A stretch of 64,000 nt of DNA, taken from the NCBI RefSeq assembly GCF_003369915.1, contig NC_046674.1, positions 25,175,657-25,239,656 on the forward strand. Reading direction: 5' to 3'. The DNA comes from Drosophila miranda (lineage: Eukaryota > Arthropoda > Insecta > Diptera > Drosophilidae). Both the position numbers and the translations under genes were made by a program. Numbering within the stretch: the stretch's first letter is position 1; every line of letters begins with the position of its first letter. Positions 1 through 13,600 of this stretch are shown here, piece after piece. The notes under the pieces are model-generated. The model was not told the DNA's origin. It searched no databases and saw nothing but the letters and a program-made list of their open reading frames with translations.

Positions 1-1745
1 AGAGGATAGATAAATCATTTCTGTCCGTTAAACGCGAACATTCAATATTTAAACATGGTTCCGTGGCTTTTCCGAGGGGGCTTTTGTTTGGGCTTTCCAC
101 TGTGGTCCGCTGGAGTTTGTCTCATTGAAATAGTTTGTCCGATGTATTAGTGTGTCTGCATGTGAGTGTATTGTTGACTGTGTGGGTGTGTTATGGCTTG
201 TATGTGGCATGTGACTGTCAATTTTTATGGCTGCCTGCTGTGTTGCTGCTGCTGGACGCGCATTGCGGTGTGGCAAGGCCATCACAATTTAAATTATCCC
301 CAAACCTTATTTGAAAGCGTTTTGGAAATGGTTTTTGCTGCCCTGAAGTTTCGTTTTCCATGCCATTTTTCAATTTGTTGCCTTTTTCCCGCAGGCAGCA
401 ATTAAATTATTATCTAAAAATTAAAGAAAACATTCGAAAAACGTAATGAATATGTTTCCCGAAAATTTATTGATGGATTGTCAAAATAAAGAAAAAATAA
501 TGTAATATTAATTACAGAAAAACCATAGACTCGTAAATGGTTCAATCATTTTATCGATTACTGAAAATGTAAAAATTAAAAATGGAAGAATGTATTTCTG
601 GGAGAAAAAACTAGGGCTAGCCAATTGGACTTGTATCTTTCCTTATAAGATTGCATTCCTTACTGCTTACTCGTTATTCGTTAATCGCTATTCGTTACTC
701 GGTTGCTTGTTATTACTAACGATTTAGAATCTATGTACGAGTGTGTTTCAATTCGGTAAAATAAACAAATATGTTGAAGAATCTGTTAAAAAACGAATGT
801 CAAGTAGCTATTCGGACTACAATTTACTATTCTCTGAAGTCCACAGGCTCGTTACTTCCACTTAATGGAAAAGCTTGAGGTGATCGAGGATAACAAAGAT
901 TTTGGAGCTTTGGACTTCTGAATGATTCGATGGTTTGAATGCTTGAGAACGTGTAGGATGTGGGATACTAGGAATTATTGGAAATAGACACGAGAATCCC
1001 AGGACTGAGCTGCCGACCAATAAATTACTATCCCAATAGCCGGCGAATATATCGGTACTCAGAGAGTATTGGTACATCAGATACGTGTAGATGTATGTAA
1101 CAGCCAGAAGGAAGCGTTTCGAAGCCCATTAGCAACCCAGTAGCATCTTGAAAATTACGCAAAAATGTTCGCCAAATATTCGACTGCATTTTCTTGAATT
1201 TGTTCAACTTTATAGAAATTTCCCATTGATATTTCATTAGCAAAAACCAACAGCTTGCGCCCAATTTGGCGCCCAAACATCTAGCAACAAAAAAGTTTAA
1301 ACAAAAGCTCGTAAACATTGCATTTACTTTAACCCTCAAAAAAAGAAACGAAACGGAACAGAACTTCCCGAAAAATAAATAAAAATGTGTTTAAAAAAAA
1401 CGTTGCCTACATTTGAGGGCGGAAAACAAATTATATTTATTTAACAAAAAGCCATTCCGAAATTGGTGGAAAATAACAAACAATAACAATAACAAAACAA
1501 ACCATTAGTAACTTTTCCAGTTAGGCAGATGGTAAGGAAACCTCTCCACATAACGCATTCGCAACGTTGCCAGCCTGCGAATAGAACAATTTACATGAGG
1601 CCAAAGAGTGAAAAGTTTTCATGGACAATGAGATATTGGCCAGCGTTCATTGTTGGCTCTGTTGTTGCTCTTGTCGTCGCCGCTAGATAATAAATGACCG
1701 GCCATTAAATTGCAATTAAAAGCTCATATGTGCGCATAAACTTTA

Positions 1746-1749
<4 letters not shown>

Positions 1750-1779
<30 letters not shown>
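1750..1779. repeat. CCAG tetranucleotide microsatellite
   Basis: Seven to eight perfect tandem CCAG units are read directly. They are followed by a short CCCCGA run near 1790-1807. No gene context is visible. Confidence 0.9.
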
Positions 1780-1782
<3 letters not shown>

Positions 1783-2326
1783 GCTATCCGACCCCGACCC
1801 CGACCCCGGCACCGCCTTCTCGATCTGCCAAAAAATTTGCCTATGGCCAAATGACCATTAATGGACCAGACCAGACCGGACCAGAGGCCGAAGTGGTAGC
1901 AGCAGGAGTAAGTGCTGGGTCCATCCATGGCCAGGATAATAGCCCGTATAATAGTAAATTTAACAGTTGGTTGGACGTTTTGCGAAGCGTCGAGCTCGAA
2001 TAGAGGTAGCCTGTTTCTGGTAAACAAATTACGCGACCCCACCGACTCTTCGCACAAAGAGAAACTCGACGAAAAATTGGCGCATGGTGCTGCTCAAAGC
2101 GATAACTTTTCTTACATAATTGACATAGTGTATACGCAACTGTGCATTATGCAACTGCCAAAGTAAGCAGCTTCCACAAGCACAGGCACAAGCACACCCC
2201 CACCCCCACCGCCACCCACTCAGTGTGCATCGCTAGCCGCCCCTCTTCTTCTACTCGTACGAGTATGTGTGGGGGGCAGTCAATTAGAAAATATGCATTG
2301 TACATAATTAAGATTTATATACACAT

Positions 2327-2370
2327 ACACACACACACACAGACGCGCGCGCACACACACACACACACAT
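2327..2370. repeat. CA microsatellite
   Basis: An AC dinucleotide run with a GCGCGC interruption in the middle, read directly. Similar CA or TG runs occur near 7362-7392, 7853-7873, 9636-9659, 12158-12175 and 63570-63610. Confidence 0.9.
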
Positions 2371-5300
2371 AGAGAGAACAACAGTCAATACCGAATGGGT
2401 ATGGCTTCCGGATAGAAGCTGCAAAGTGAAGGACTCGAAGCGGGCACGGATCATCGCTTTAGGGCTGGGCCGTTTCATGAATACGCTACGGATACATTTC
2501 GTGAATGGAATACTATTATAATATCCATGTTCATATATTGTACAATTATTTCAAATAATTAATCAATTAATTAATACTTTATTTTCGTCAGAAATTTAAA
2601 ACGCTACGATATTGTGTTTCGCTCTACGGAAATAGGCTAAAGTATCAAGTATTTTATTGGGAAATAAAAGGAGCAGAAAATTTCGTAATGTAAATATAAT
2701 AACAGCTTTACAGCCTACATATTTCGGTGCGAATGCAACGTTCCCCCAAGTTCGACGTAGGGCGGTGGGGAGGGGGGGTAGCTTGGGAAAAAGGAACGCT
2801 TAGCCGCCAACTGTATGCAAATTTCCATTAGCCATGCAAACGCAAAACTAGCCGCCATTTATCTGTCTAACAGCGGGAACGGCCAAGAGAAGCGAGCAGG
2901 GGGGACTCAGTCGGCCTGGCAGTAGTTGAAATTTACTGCCCTGCCCCTTACCAAGCGCACCCGGAGTGGTGCAGTGGTGCAGTGGAAAGCCCAGCAATAA
3001 GAGGAGCGGCAGCAGAATGGAATGTTGCAAGTTGGCAATATGCATACGCATTTTATGCGATGCAGCAAATGATATAGATTGGGGCACAGGGGCCCAGCGA
3101 CAGCGGGGGGGTGCACGAGATACCGAGGCAGAAGGAGATGTGGCAGATGTGGGGCTGCGGGTCATTTCAGTGGAAATTTTATTGAAAGCCAGCAAAGCGC
3201 TCAATGGACCAGCTAATGGCGTTAGTTGGCCCAAATGGTCAAAAGGCAAGGGCAGACCGAGAGAGCTCTGTGAAGTAGCTTAAAAAAGTTAAATGAAAAG
3301 CAGCTGCCATACAATCTATCTTATTCTTCCTCCTTCTAATTCTATTTATAGTTCTGACTCTTCCAGCCTACCCAAAGGAAAAGACCAAAATGGTCTTGGT
3401 AAGTGCTTTAGTTTCCGACTTTCTTCTTCGTCTATATGTATGTATGTACATATATCCGCTACCTAGTGAAAAATTCGGCTTATGTAATAGTACCCTCTTC
3501 AAAGGTTCAAAAAACATATACTTATTTGTAGATTTGTCAATTTTTCAACAAAATTTATTAACGATTTCTTGCAATTAATTGAATGTTAACTAATTTAACC
3601 AATTGAAATATAATTTCTTTAACTTTGATGTAAAAAACTATTAAGAAAAAGCAAAAATTCACTTTTTCGGAATGTTTTTAGTACTTTTAAAGACATATAT
3701 TCCTTTATTATTACCTCCTATAAGAACTGATCTCGGCTAACGGTATAATTTGTATAATTTTTTACTCCTGAAATCGGGTGCGTACGTTAAGCACGTAAGA
3801 TACCTCCGCGGATTTATAATAATAAAAAAAAAGAAAATAAAAAACAGGACAGGCTTATATATATTTACAACAAATGCTTTACAGATAGACCTACCCAACT
3901 CCCACCTGAAAAACCACTGGTGTTTTTGGTAACGTAACGTCAGGTCATAATCTGGCTTATATTTTTAAAACCGTACGCTCGATTGTTGTCATTTTTGTTT
4001 CGGTGAATATAGCGTTACGCAATTACTCGTACCATTCAAACGTTATGATTTTTATTCAACATTGAATTTTTTCATTATGTTTTTTAACATTTTGTCTCAC
4101 GAGCGAAGCGTAAGACCAGAATGGAAACGCCTCTAGGTCGTTGCAGTACTAACTATGTACTTCATTTGCGACGTGGCCGTATTACCATTTTGGAACTACG
4201 TTTGGGAATGACTAACGATAGCAAACAAGTAAATGGATTGAGAACGAAGAAAGCTCGTGAACATCCAACAACCTGCCAGCAGGCTCGTTACAAAGAGCAT
4301 CAGAACTCCTGTAAATATAACACTAAAAATGATGCTGCGACGATATAGACTTAGAGTACTACTGAGAAAAGCCATAGGTTATAGGAAATATCTTGAATAC
4401 CTAGTGGATGCTGCTGCTCCGAACAGTATGCTTTGTTTTCCTCCTTATATCTCATCCATGGCCGGGTCAAATATGTTGCTTCCTAATATTGTTCTCAGTG
4501 TATTTTGATCTGTCAGCTGGCAAAGAATTCACGACAAGATTGTTCTCAGTGCCTTTTTTACGATTTACGGTTTTTTTTTGTCCACTACTCGTCCTTTTGC
4601 TGTGTAGGCGGAGAGTTGACTCGCTCAGAGGATCAACAGAGACAAGAAGAAGAGAGTGCGCGTTGAGCATGTGGAGAAAGAGGATGGTAATTTTTTGCGT
4701 AGACGTTAATTGTCTTTGAGGGATGGTTTGGCATTGCTCTGGGAGTCTGTCCACTCAGCTGCCTCGCCGAGAAATTCGCTGAAACAGATCCAAATTCTAA
4801 TGAGAACCCGACACACACATATGGATACTCGTAGTATGTATGCCAAGATCACCGAGATTGAATAACTATATCATCCGAGTGATGAGTGAGCTGTAAAAAG
4901 TCCTTTATTTGCTGGGAATTAAAGATTTATTTTTCACAGATGTCTTAATCATATTGCTGGCTTAAGAACTATCCAGATGCCAGTTTTAATTTTATATTTT
5001 CAGTAGAATTTTGTTGTGTTTTAATCTTCGTTTTAATTTCTCATTATTTTAATGCACATTCTTGGCGCTTTTGCTGCCATTATTTTGCCGGCACGGCGAA
5101 TACTTAATCAGCTAGCCATCGCTTTCTGACCCTCTCCTCCTCCCACCCACTCCTCCTATCCTCCCATCCTCCAGTCTCCATCCGGAATGCCGCTCATTGT
5201 TGCTGCCCCTGCCTTTGCCTCTACTGCTAGTGCAGTTTATTAAATATGCTTTTAGTTTTGCAACAGCTACGCCCACTTGGCCTGGATGCTGGGAGCCGAC

Positions 5301-5799
5301 CAGGCGACCGTATGGCAATACATTCCGCCAAAGGCAGTTTAGTTATTAATATTTAATGCGTCTGCATTGCGCATAATTACGCTCCACAGAGGAAAGGAGA
5401 GCCAGAGAGCAGAATTATTTTTGGCAAGTTATTTATTTGGCCTTTGGCGGCAAAAATAGAGCTATTTCCTGCACTCCGCTGCCCCACAATCCGCCACATC
5501 ATTTTTACATCGCCGGCGGCATGGCATGGATGGCTAAACGGGCAAAAATCATATTTTGTTGGTCCAAAGTCAAAGGTTTTTTATTAATAAAACCGGGGAA
5601 AATGAGCAGATAAAGTGAAGTGGGAGGAAGATCTTGGCTATACACAATTTGAAATATAAATATTTACAATATTGCCTTAAAGTTTGCGTAAAAGTAAAGA
5701 AAGTCCCAATAATATGGTTTCTTTAAGTGGAAACTGACAACAGCTGGCTTTTAACTGTATTAAATATATCATTAACGAATTATTTATTATGTTTTGACT

Positions 5800-6480
5800 T
5801 TTTTAAATCTAAGTTTACATAGGTGTCTCACAAAAATCCCTGGCGAGCCTATCGCCTTTTTATTTTTAAATATTTACGTAGGCTTCCTTTTCTACTCTTT
5901 TGATATGATTAAAAATTATTTAATTGTATTTAAAAATATTATCCATGAACACAAACAACCTTCATCAGCCTTTTTCGCCTTCGAAATTCGATGACGCACC
6001 TTTTTTATAGGTCGGAACAAAAAGAAGTCTTTAGGCCCAAGGTCAGGGCAGTCAGATGGATGACCCACTGATTCAGTGATTTGGATGCTGTACTGTCGAA
6101 TGAGGCGATTTATGAGAGCTCGAATTATAGTAGTAAAGTGCAATCAGTAATTGGAACAAAAACTTGAGCCCCACAACATTTGTAAGTATGCATAGATCCA
6201 TGATTCGTCACATGTCACGAATAGCCGGCTTGAATAGCCGCGACTGTATTCGACGAGATCCTGGCAACAGCCATTCACCGACAGAATCAACCTTCTTTGG
6301 CTGACTCTCAAAAGACCCGTTCTGACCCGGATGCCACTATTGACCTCCTACACCCGTACAAGAAAACGCTTTTAATTTGGATTTGGCCAAAAAATTAGAA
6401 ACTTTTAATTGGAGGTGGCGATTCGGACATAATCATGCAAAAAATAGCCAAGAATATGGACATAAACGGACAGCCCTTGT
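5800..6480 (-). mobile_element. Tc1/mariner transposase remnant (C-terminal half)
   Basis: On the minus strand, translation in more than one frame shows CDESWIYAY near 6210. This matches the mariner catalytic block TGDESWIYAY around the first aspartate. About 200 bases further on, HPSDCPDLGPKDFFLF (near 6005-6060) matches the HPPYSPDLAPNDFFLF block that carries the third aspartate. Spacing and order fit a mariner transposase of the group with the DD34D triad. The reading frame is broken several times and the first catalytic half is missing, so this is a dead fragment. Terminal inverted repeats were not identified. The element group is inferred from remembered family motifs. Confidence 0.8.
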
Positions 6481-7110
6481 ATAACTATCTACGCCTTATA
6501 TCTAGATACACAATCTTTTGAATACATTTTGTTTTTGACTTTCGTAATAAATGAAAATCCAAACATTCAATGCGTTCCGCACTTAAACGCTCAAAAATAA
6601 ATTTAAAGCAAAAATATGTCTAAGCCTAAGACCTAAAATAGCAACGACCCAAAAAATGGAAAGGCAAAACAAGAGCAAAATCCATTCAGCCAGGCTTTCT
6701 TTATTCCTTATAGGAAATGCAAAAAAAAAAAGTAAGAAAAAATCGTTGCCTCCCAACAAAATATTGCACAATTTCCATAAATCGAGCGGTCGTTTTTCCC
6801 CGCTCCCACACATGGCTGGGCAAAGGCGGAAAATGCAGCAACAGAAGTAGAAGAGCAGAAGAGCAGAAAAGCAGAGAGGCGGTGCGGCAGTGCGGCAGTG
6901 CGGCAAAGAGGCGAAAGCCTCACCAATAACAAAAGGCAGGCAAACTGTTGTTAAACTGTTGTTTAAACGCATTGGCAGTGGGGCAGGCCGAGTCGAGGGG
7001 TCGCGACGGGATACGGGGGGTGCGGGGCAGCTCCATTCTCCATTGTGGCAGCCACAAGCTGAGCCACACACACGCAAGCGGGCAGGGCGGCGATCTACTG
7101 CCGCATGCAT

Positions 7111-7153
7111 GTATTGGTATTGGCATTGGTATTGGTATTGGTATTGGTATTGG
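7111..7153. repeat. TATTGG hexanucleotide microsatellite
   Basis: About seven GGTATT units with one GGCATT variant, read directly. Flanking sequence is low complexity (GCAGAA and GCGGCA runs at 6840-6910). Confidence 0.9.
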
Positions 7154-7616
7154 AAAACCCTTTGATTTTTTGCCGCACCGCTGCAAACAGCAATTTGGCA
7201 AATCCTTTCACAATCAAAATCAACCGCAGATGAAATTTTGCCGAAAGTTCCACAGCAACGAGCTGCCGCCTGCCTGTACCAATGGTAAAAAAAAAAAACA
7301 CACAAAAACGAAAAGTTTTTTAACTTTTACCAAAAATTTTGCCGAGTGTGCAAGTGTGTGCGTGGCTGTGTGTCTGTGTGTGTGTGTGTGTGAGTTGCGT
7401 GAGTTCAAAAATCATTCGACGGTAAAACGCCAAATTAGCGTTAAGTGTGGTCCTTGTAGATTTGCCTTCTGCTAAAGTCCTTGTGCTGTCCCCTTTCCGA
7501 TGCCGTTGCTGTTGCTGCCGCTGTCGTTCTTGGTGTTGCTGTAATTGTTGAGGTGGCTGTTTCTGTGCGCAGGTGCTTAAGCATTTTACGAGCAACTGTA
7601 TTCAATTTGGCTGCCA

Positions 7617-7666
7617 GCCTCTGCCTCTGCCTCTGCCTCCGCCTCTGCCTCTGCCTCTGCCTCTGC
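7617..7666. repeat. CTCTGC hexanucleotide microsatellite
   Basis: Eight imperfect CTCTGC units, read directly. They open frames on both strands, giving LPLPLP or QRQRQR peptides that are not evidence of a gene. Confidence 0.9.
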
Positions 7667-10600
7667 ACATTACGTATACGCCGTGCCGTCTGTTAAATGC
7701 GCTTAAAAGTCAGGCCAATACTCGTAGGTTTTTGCTGTTGTTGCTGTTGTCTGCGTTGCCTGCCGGTAAATTGTAGTTGCTGCTGCTGCTGCTGTTTGTG
7801 TAATGAAAACTTTTACAACGCCATATGCAGGCTATTAAAAAACAGCTCGCTCACACACACACACACACACACATGCATACGAGCAGCAAACGAGCGAGCG
7901 CCTTGGAATATGCAATCAAGCTCATTTATACTCATTAAGCGCTTATATGCAGTGACGAAGGGGGGGTAGAGCGACTGACAGGGAGAGAGAGTGAGAGCTG
8001 CTGCGAGCTCACAAGGAGAGTTCAGGATTATAAGGGAGCCCGAGATGTGATGTCGGAGCTGTTTCAGTTGGGCCGCAGATTTGGTGCCGAATCCAGTAGG
8101 ATAGAAAAGACCTTCAAAATTCAAAAGTAAGTAAAAACTAAGTAAATATTTTAAATAATCAAAGATATTTAAAAAAACAGGCTTTTATGACGAAACCGTT
8201 TCGCAGAACTACGTCTCGTATCTACCACTATAATCCCTAAACCGCTCCTGACTCTTAACAACTATGCGTGTGTTGTGTCTGCGCTTATTCCCGTTTTATC
8301 CCTGCCCTCGCTTGGCTCTTAACTTTAGTGCCTGCTAATATGTTTCTGATGTCTTCGCCCCGTCTCCAGCCACAGATCACCTACGGAATGGGATGGAGGT
8401 TATGTCTGGATGGCAAGCCGCAAGCCAGTAGACAACGCTTCCCCTCTTTTTTGCATAATGCATCCATATCGGAGTCGGAGTGAGGGTCAGAGGACACTAG
8501 ACCTCCCCTCGCCATATGCTGATTACTTTGCCTTGGCTGCAGCCGTATTCGCCGTATGAATTGACTGCCTCGCCTCTCGCCCGCGCACCAGCAACCGACT
8601 TAAGTAATTAACAAATTAAAATATGTGTGTGGCAAAAAAACGAGTGCTGAAAAGTGCTGCAAGAGTTAAAGAACAAACTCCTTGATTGATCAATGGAAAA
8701 GTTATCCAGGTAAAAGAGTCACACAGGGCCAATCAATCGACGCGAAGATATCCTACTTATTTATTCAATGAAATGATTGCCGTTGTTAAATTTTGAAAGA
8801 TTTGATGCTTGCACCCATATAATCGGCTGTATTAATGCTGCATTAAATCCAAATATGAATTTCCACATCAATTTCTGACAAGTTTTAAGAGTCACTCAAA
8901 CATTCCTTTCCTACCCCTCCCGGCCCCCCGCCACCTCCACACAACCACGCCGGAGTGTTGGCCAAAATCTGTCCCTTCAAATGAGCACCATAAATAATTT
9001 AATTATCATGACGTTTCTAATCCAAGCGAAACCCCGTTCTACAAACAATTTTTGAACAGAAAACACACACGCCGCCAACCGACCACCGACCACCGCCCAC
9101 CGCCAACCGCCCACTTCCTTTCCCAGTAATTTACGAGTAGCAACTGTTACATCCAATATACACCAACAAATACATACGTACTTGTAGGTATACAAAAGGA
9201 AGTCGCACTGAGCAATAATCAAAATTGCTGCAAGGCCCGAGAGAATGCCATAAATCATACGCCCGTTGTACACGAAAGCATTTGATGGGGCGTTAATTGT
9301 ATATAAATAACATATTAAAATTTCCAGTCAATAGGTTTAAGCTGTAATTAAAAGTAATAATCTGGAGGATGAGTGTCCTTTCCTGGCCTTTCCTTTTCTC
9401 TCCTCTCCATTCCTCTCCATTCACTACGCTACCAACTTCGCCTGCTGGCGAACGGCAGACGGTGAAAAACTTTTGGACGAAAAGGTCAATTAAACTGCAT
9501 TAAGTTTAATAACTTTCTGTGCCCAAAACAGTTACGAAATGTCTGGCAGCAGCAGCAGCCGGCCCCGCAAGGATGTTCGATTCGAGGGGTAGGGCTAGGA
9601 GGGTTCCAGGATCAGCCTTGGCGAGCGGATTTCCCACACACACACACACACACACACAAACACGATCACACAACATATTGTGCGGCAGACCACATGCAGC
9701 GTCAACAACAAACAACACCTGTTTATGGTTTTTCGTTAGCAAAAATTTTACAACTGCCAAGACGGGGCATGTGATAGAGCACACCCACACACCCTCACAC
9801 CCTCACAATCACGTACGGGAACGTTCGTACATACAAGCCAGGCCAAAAGTTTTCGTTGCCAACTAATTTTTCCTGTCAAATGCACAGACGACAACAAGGA
9901 ACCCCACGCCCAAAAAAAAAACTCCAAGAAGGAGAGCTTTAGCAGATGGTCCGACTTTGGGACACCTTCTACTCACACTACGCTCTGTGCACTGCACTGA
10001 GGGGAAAGTATTCCACAAGCCACGACGAATGACGATCGATTCTCCCAGATTTTGTTCAGTACAGAGTCACATCTTTTCGAACACAATACACCCTTGAATT
10101 CCACTCTGCAGGGTATGGGGGAGAGGAACACCCAAAAGGAAGAGGACATTATGCTGCGGAAGAAGCAGAAAAATAAGCTGGCGGGAAAGTCCTCGCGACT
10201 TGGCGTCTTGGGTGGCGGTGGCGTACATCTCTGGCTCTGGCTGAAGGTGAAATTAAATGTAAGCAGTAGAAAGGATAAAGGTATACGTATGCGTATGCGT
10301 ATCCGCGCATGGACTGACATCTCCGGGCTGCCACTGTCTGTGTCTGCGCTTCGGCTTCACGCTTGATTATGCGTTTGCATGCACATAAAGGCAAAAGTCA
10401 AACACGGGACACACCTCGACCCTTCCTGCTTTAACACAACAGGGAGACCCCTCTGATAACCTTTTTAGTATTACTTTTTATGCACGCATATTTACATGAT
10501 TCCTTTTTGACAGCAGGTGTCGGCCTGGCAGTGGAAACATTTGATGGCATTTCCAGCTGCAGATCAGCGACGAGAAAGGACCACCTGCGCAGCGTGCGTG

Positions 10601-13600
10601 CCGTAAAGGCTGTGAGGGCTGAGTGGTGGATGAGAGAGGGTGGCCCCCACTATAAACAATTCGATATGTGTGTCATTTTGCAGCATTTATGCGAAGCCCG
10701 TTTCCTTTTTCATTTTAATTGTTCAGTTGACCTAGTCTCTGCAGGGGGTTAATAAGTAAGCACTTGTAAGTATCGTGTATGCTATCGTTTTCAATTAATC
10801 GTGCTACTAACTGATGGAGATAATGGCTAATTTCATTGAAACGGAAAGGTAACATATCAAAGAAAATATGTACATGCGAGTGATTACTCTTGGTGATTGC
10901 AAAAACGCTCACACATGAAAAGAGCCAGAATAAACTCGCTTAGCATTGTTCGCTGTTGATTTTAAACCACTCAATCAGTGCCTTTATTGTGGCCTTGCTG
11001 CTCGTTTTCGGATTGGGGGTTTCGGGGGTTTCGGGTGTTTGTTACTTCGGCTTAACAATGATCGTATCGAAGTCGAAGTGGCCTTCGGCTCTTTTCGCGT
11101 CCAGTCAGCAGCGCATTTAAGTGTGTGCGTGCAAGCTTTTAGGGTGATTTGAGTAAGTGGGATTGCATGGGAGTAAGTATTTTAGTGCATGAGAGATTTT
11201 TCCAGTTCTATGCATACCATGTTACATATGTATGAATAATAAAGTTTGTGATTATTGATCATCCTTTTGTTAAAGAGTTCCAATTAAGTTTCACATTATT
11301 TGTAGGCCTTATGTATTAAAAAATTATTGAGACATCTTCTTGAGACGACTTCTGAGATGTCCAAGCAGATAAATAAGGATCAAGTTTGACTCTATGCCGC
11401 TGACTGTACCAACAAAACACCTTTGGGATGTAAATAGTGCTTTTGTTTCACTATACAGCTCTTACTTGATTTTATCCTTGAAGAAGGTTCCTGATCAGAA
11501 TGACGATCAATGTCTGATTCAATCCATAGCCCCTTCTATCTCGTTGAAACTTTGTACATCTCTCTTTTTGCTGTACTCAGAACATAGGACTATAGGAATA
11601 ATGTATAATAGTATTTCTGCGATAGGAACTGAAACGATCGATCAAATAAAATGTCTCAGAAGCTTGTCAGAAAAACTTGCTGTTGCTGTTTCTGATTTCA
11701 CATTCTATATTTTAGAGGATTACCACAGTGAGTCTAACCACCAATTGACTGAAAATTCATTTTAGGTCTGAAATAACACACCCAATTCACACATTCCAAA
11801 GGTAGTTGAAGAGTCGATAAGAGCTGCATATATGATTGTTTCTTGAATCTTTTATTTATTTACAGTCGATTAATTTAATGATTTCAAATGAACAAATCGG
11901 AATTTCAAAGTAGTCGATTCCAAGGAAAAATTGGCCCAACTATGAACTAGTCGATTGGCTATTTTACTTCCAGCTCATTCTCGGTTTGCGTTCGCGGAAT
12001 TGACCCCCGAGGCACTTTAAGGAGAGCACGAGCACACCGACAAGTCCTCCTTGAGTGGACTCTCCTACCAACCGTTGTCAGGCTCTTATTTTGTTATTAT
12101 TCCTTTGTTTTCGCCTCGTCTTTCTTTAATTATAAAGCTACACGAACCCAATTCAAACACACACACACACACACATATCTATAGATATATATATAGTATA
12201 TACGAGAATACAGAGGTTTTTATAGCACCACAGCCAAAAAGAAAACCAGAACAACAAAAAAAAACTGGATAGCGTAGAGAAGGGAAGGTCAGAAAAAAAC
12301 CCATATTCCCATTGGCATCAAATTGTCTGCACGACAAGGTAACAGAGTATTAAAAATTTCAGCACCAGCAGAAAAATGTTCTGACCAGAACTCGTCTGAG
12401 ATCCTCCACAGTCCAGACCCTCTCTAGCCCTCAACGGCCATGGCAACCCAAGCCGCTTAACGCAGCCAACTGCCAAATGTAAATATACTCCAACCCCAGC
12501 TTGGCAGAAAACCGACAAAAAAAATATAAAACTTTCTTAATAATACAACGAGCACAAAAAAAGACCCAGCTCGGTCCAAGGCGACGCAGACCCGCGAGGA
12601 AAATGCGCATTGTTTTCAGCTTTTCAGCGCCCAACCAACAACCGAAAGCGGAAAAGGACCCTGGCTGGGGGGCCCAACATTGGGAACTTCAAAACTTTGG
12701 CCATATCCCGCGGCTATGAACAACAGCAATCAATTTTCACATGCCGGCAAACAAATGTGCCGCACCAGGATGTCCCACAGCCCATCCTGAAGGCAGAGGG
12801 GGGCTTTCTGGAGAGTGCCAGAGGTATCTGGGTAGCATGGCAACATCGCGCAGACCGCTACAGAGGGGTACAGAGGGGGAAGTGGATGAAATTTATAATG
12901 CAGCATCGTGTGAAAGAGCCTAATGGAACTATCATCCAAATGGGCAAAGCATCGGACATCCCCAAAGCGGCGGCCAGAAAGGAAATCCCAACATAAGAAT
13001 GGTAACAATGGAATCATAGAAAAGCGTTGAGCATTACTCAATATTTGAACCAATTACAACTCTAAACCAATCAAATAAAGCACTATTCATATCACATACT
13101 CGTCTAAATATAATTTGCAATTACTCCTAGACTTCCAATCGCCATCTATACGAACGACGATCCGTCTCCACTTCACAGAGCCAACGCTCAGCATTGTGTC
13201 AAATTTCCTTGTCCTATGCTCCGACCATGTTCCATCATATTTGCCAAGCGCTTCACACCGAATCGAAATCAGGATTCTAGAGTGGAGTGGGGACGGGGAA
13301 GGGGGCGGGGGCACGGGCGTCGGCGTGGCTCCTTACGTTGATTAATTTCTCGTTTTTACGCCATTTTCTATTTGTCTTGTGCGGTAATTACGACAAGTCC
13401 ATGTCGAGGATGGATACCCAGGATACCCAGGCAGTCGCCCGGAAGCCCCATGCCGCGTGTCCAAGATAAACACGAAAATTCCCGAAGAAAGAAGCGCGTC
13501 CGGATAGTCCGGTGTCCGCTGCTCTACACTCTGCTGGACGGAATACATCCGGTAATTGAATCAAATGAAGCAGAATTAGTATTAGCTTCTTATGGTCGGT

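Noticed and set aside
4121-4719. Overlapping plus-strand ORFs of 75, 83 and 103 codons
   Set aside because: Considered as a decayed transposon or gene; no motif recognised and the three frames do not read as parts of one family.
6583-7305. 240-codon minus-strand ORF
   Set aside because: Opened by the TATTGG microsatellite and A/T runs; the peptide is low complexity (YQYQYQ and FFLLFFF runs).
11394-11765. 123-codon plus-strand ORF
   Set aside because: AT-rich with no codon bias, no domain features and no convincing splice or promoter context; treated as a chance frame.
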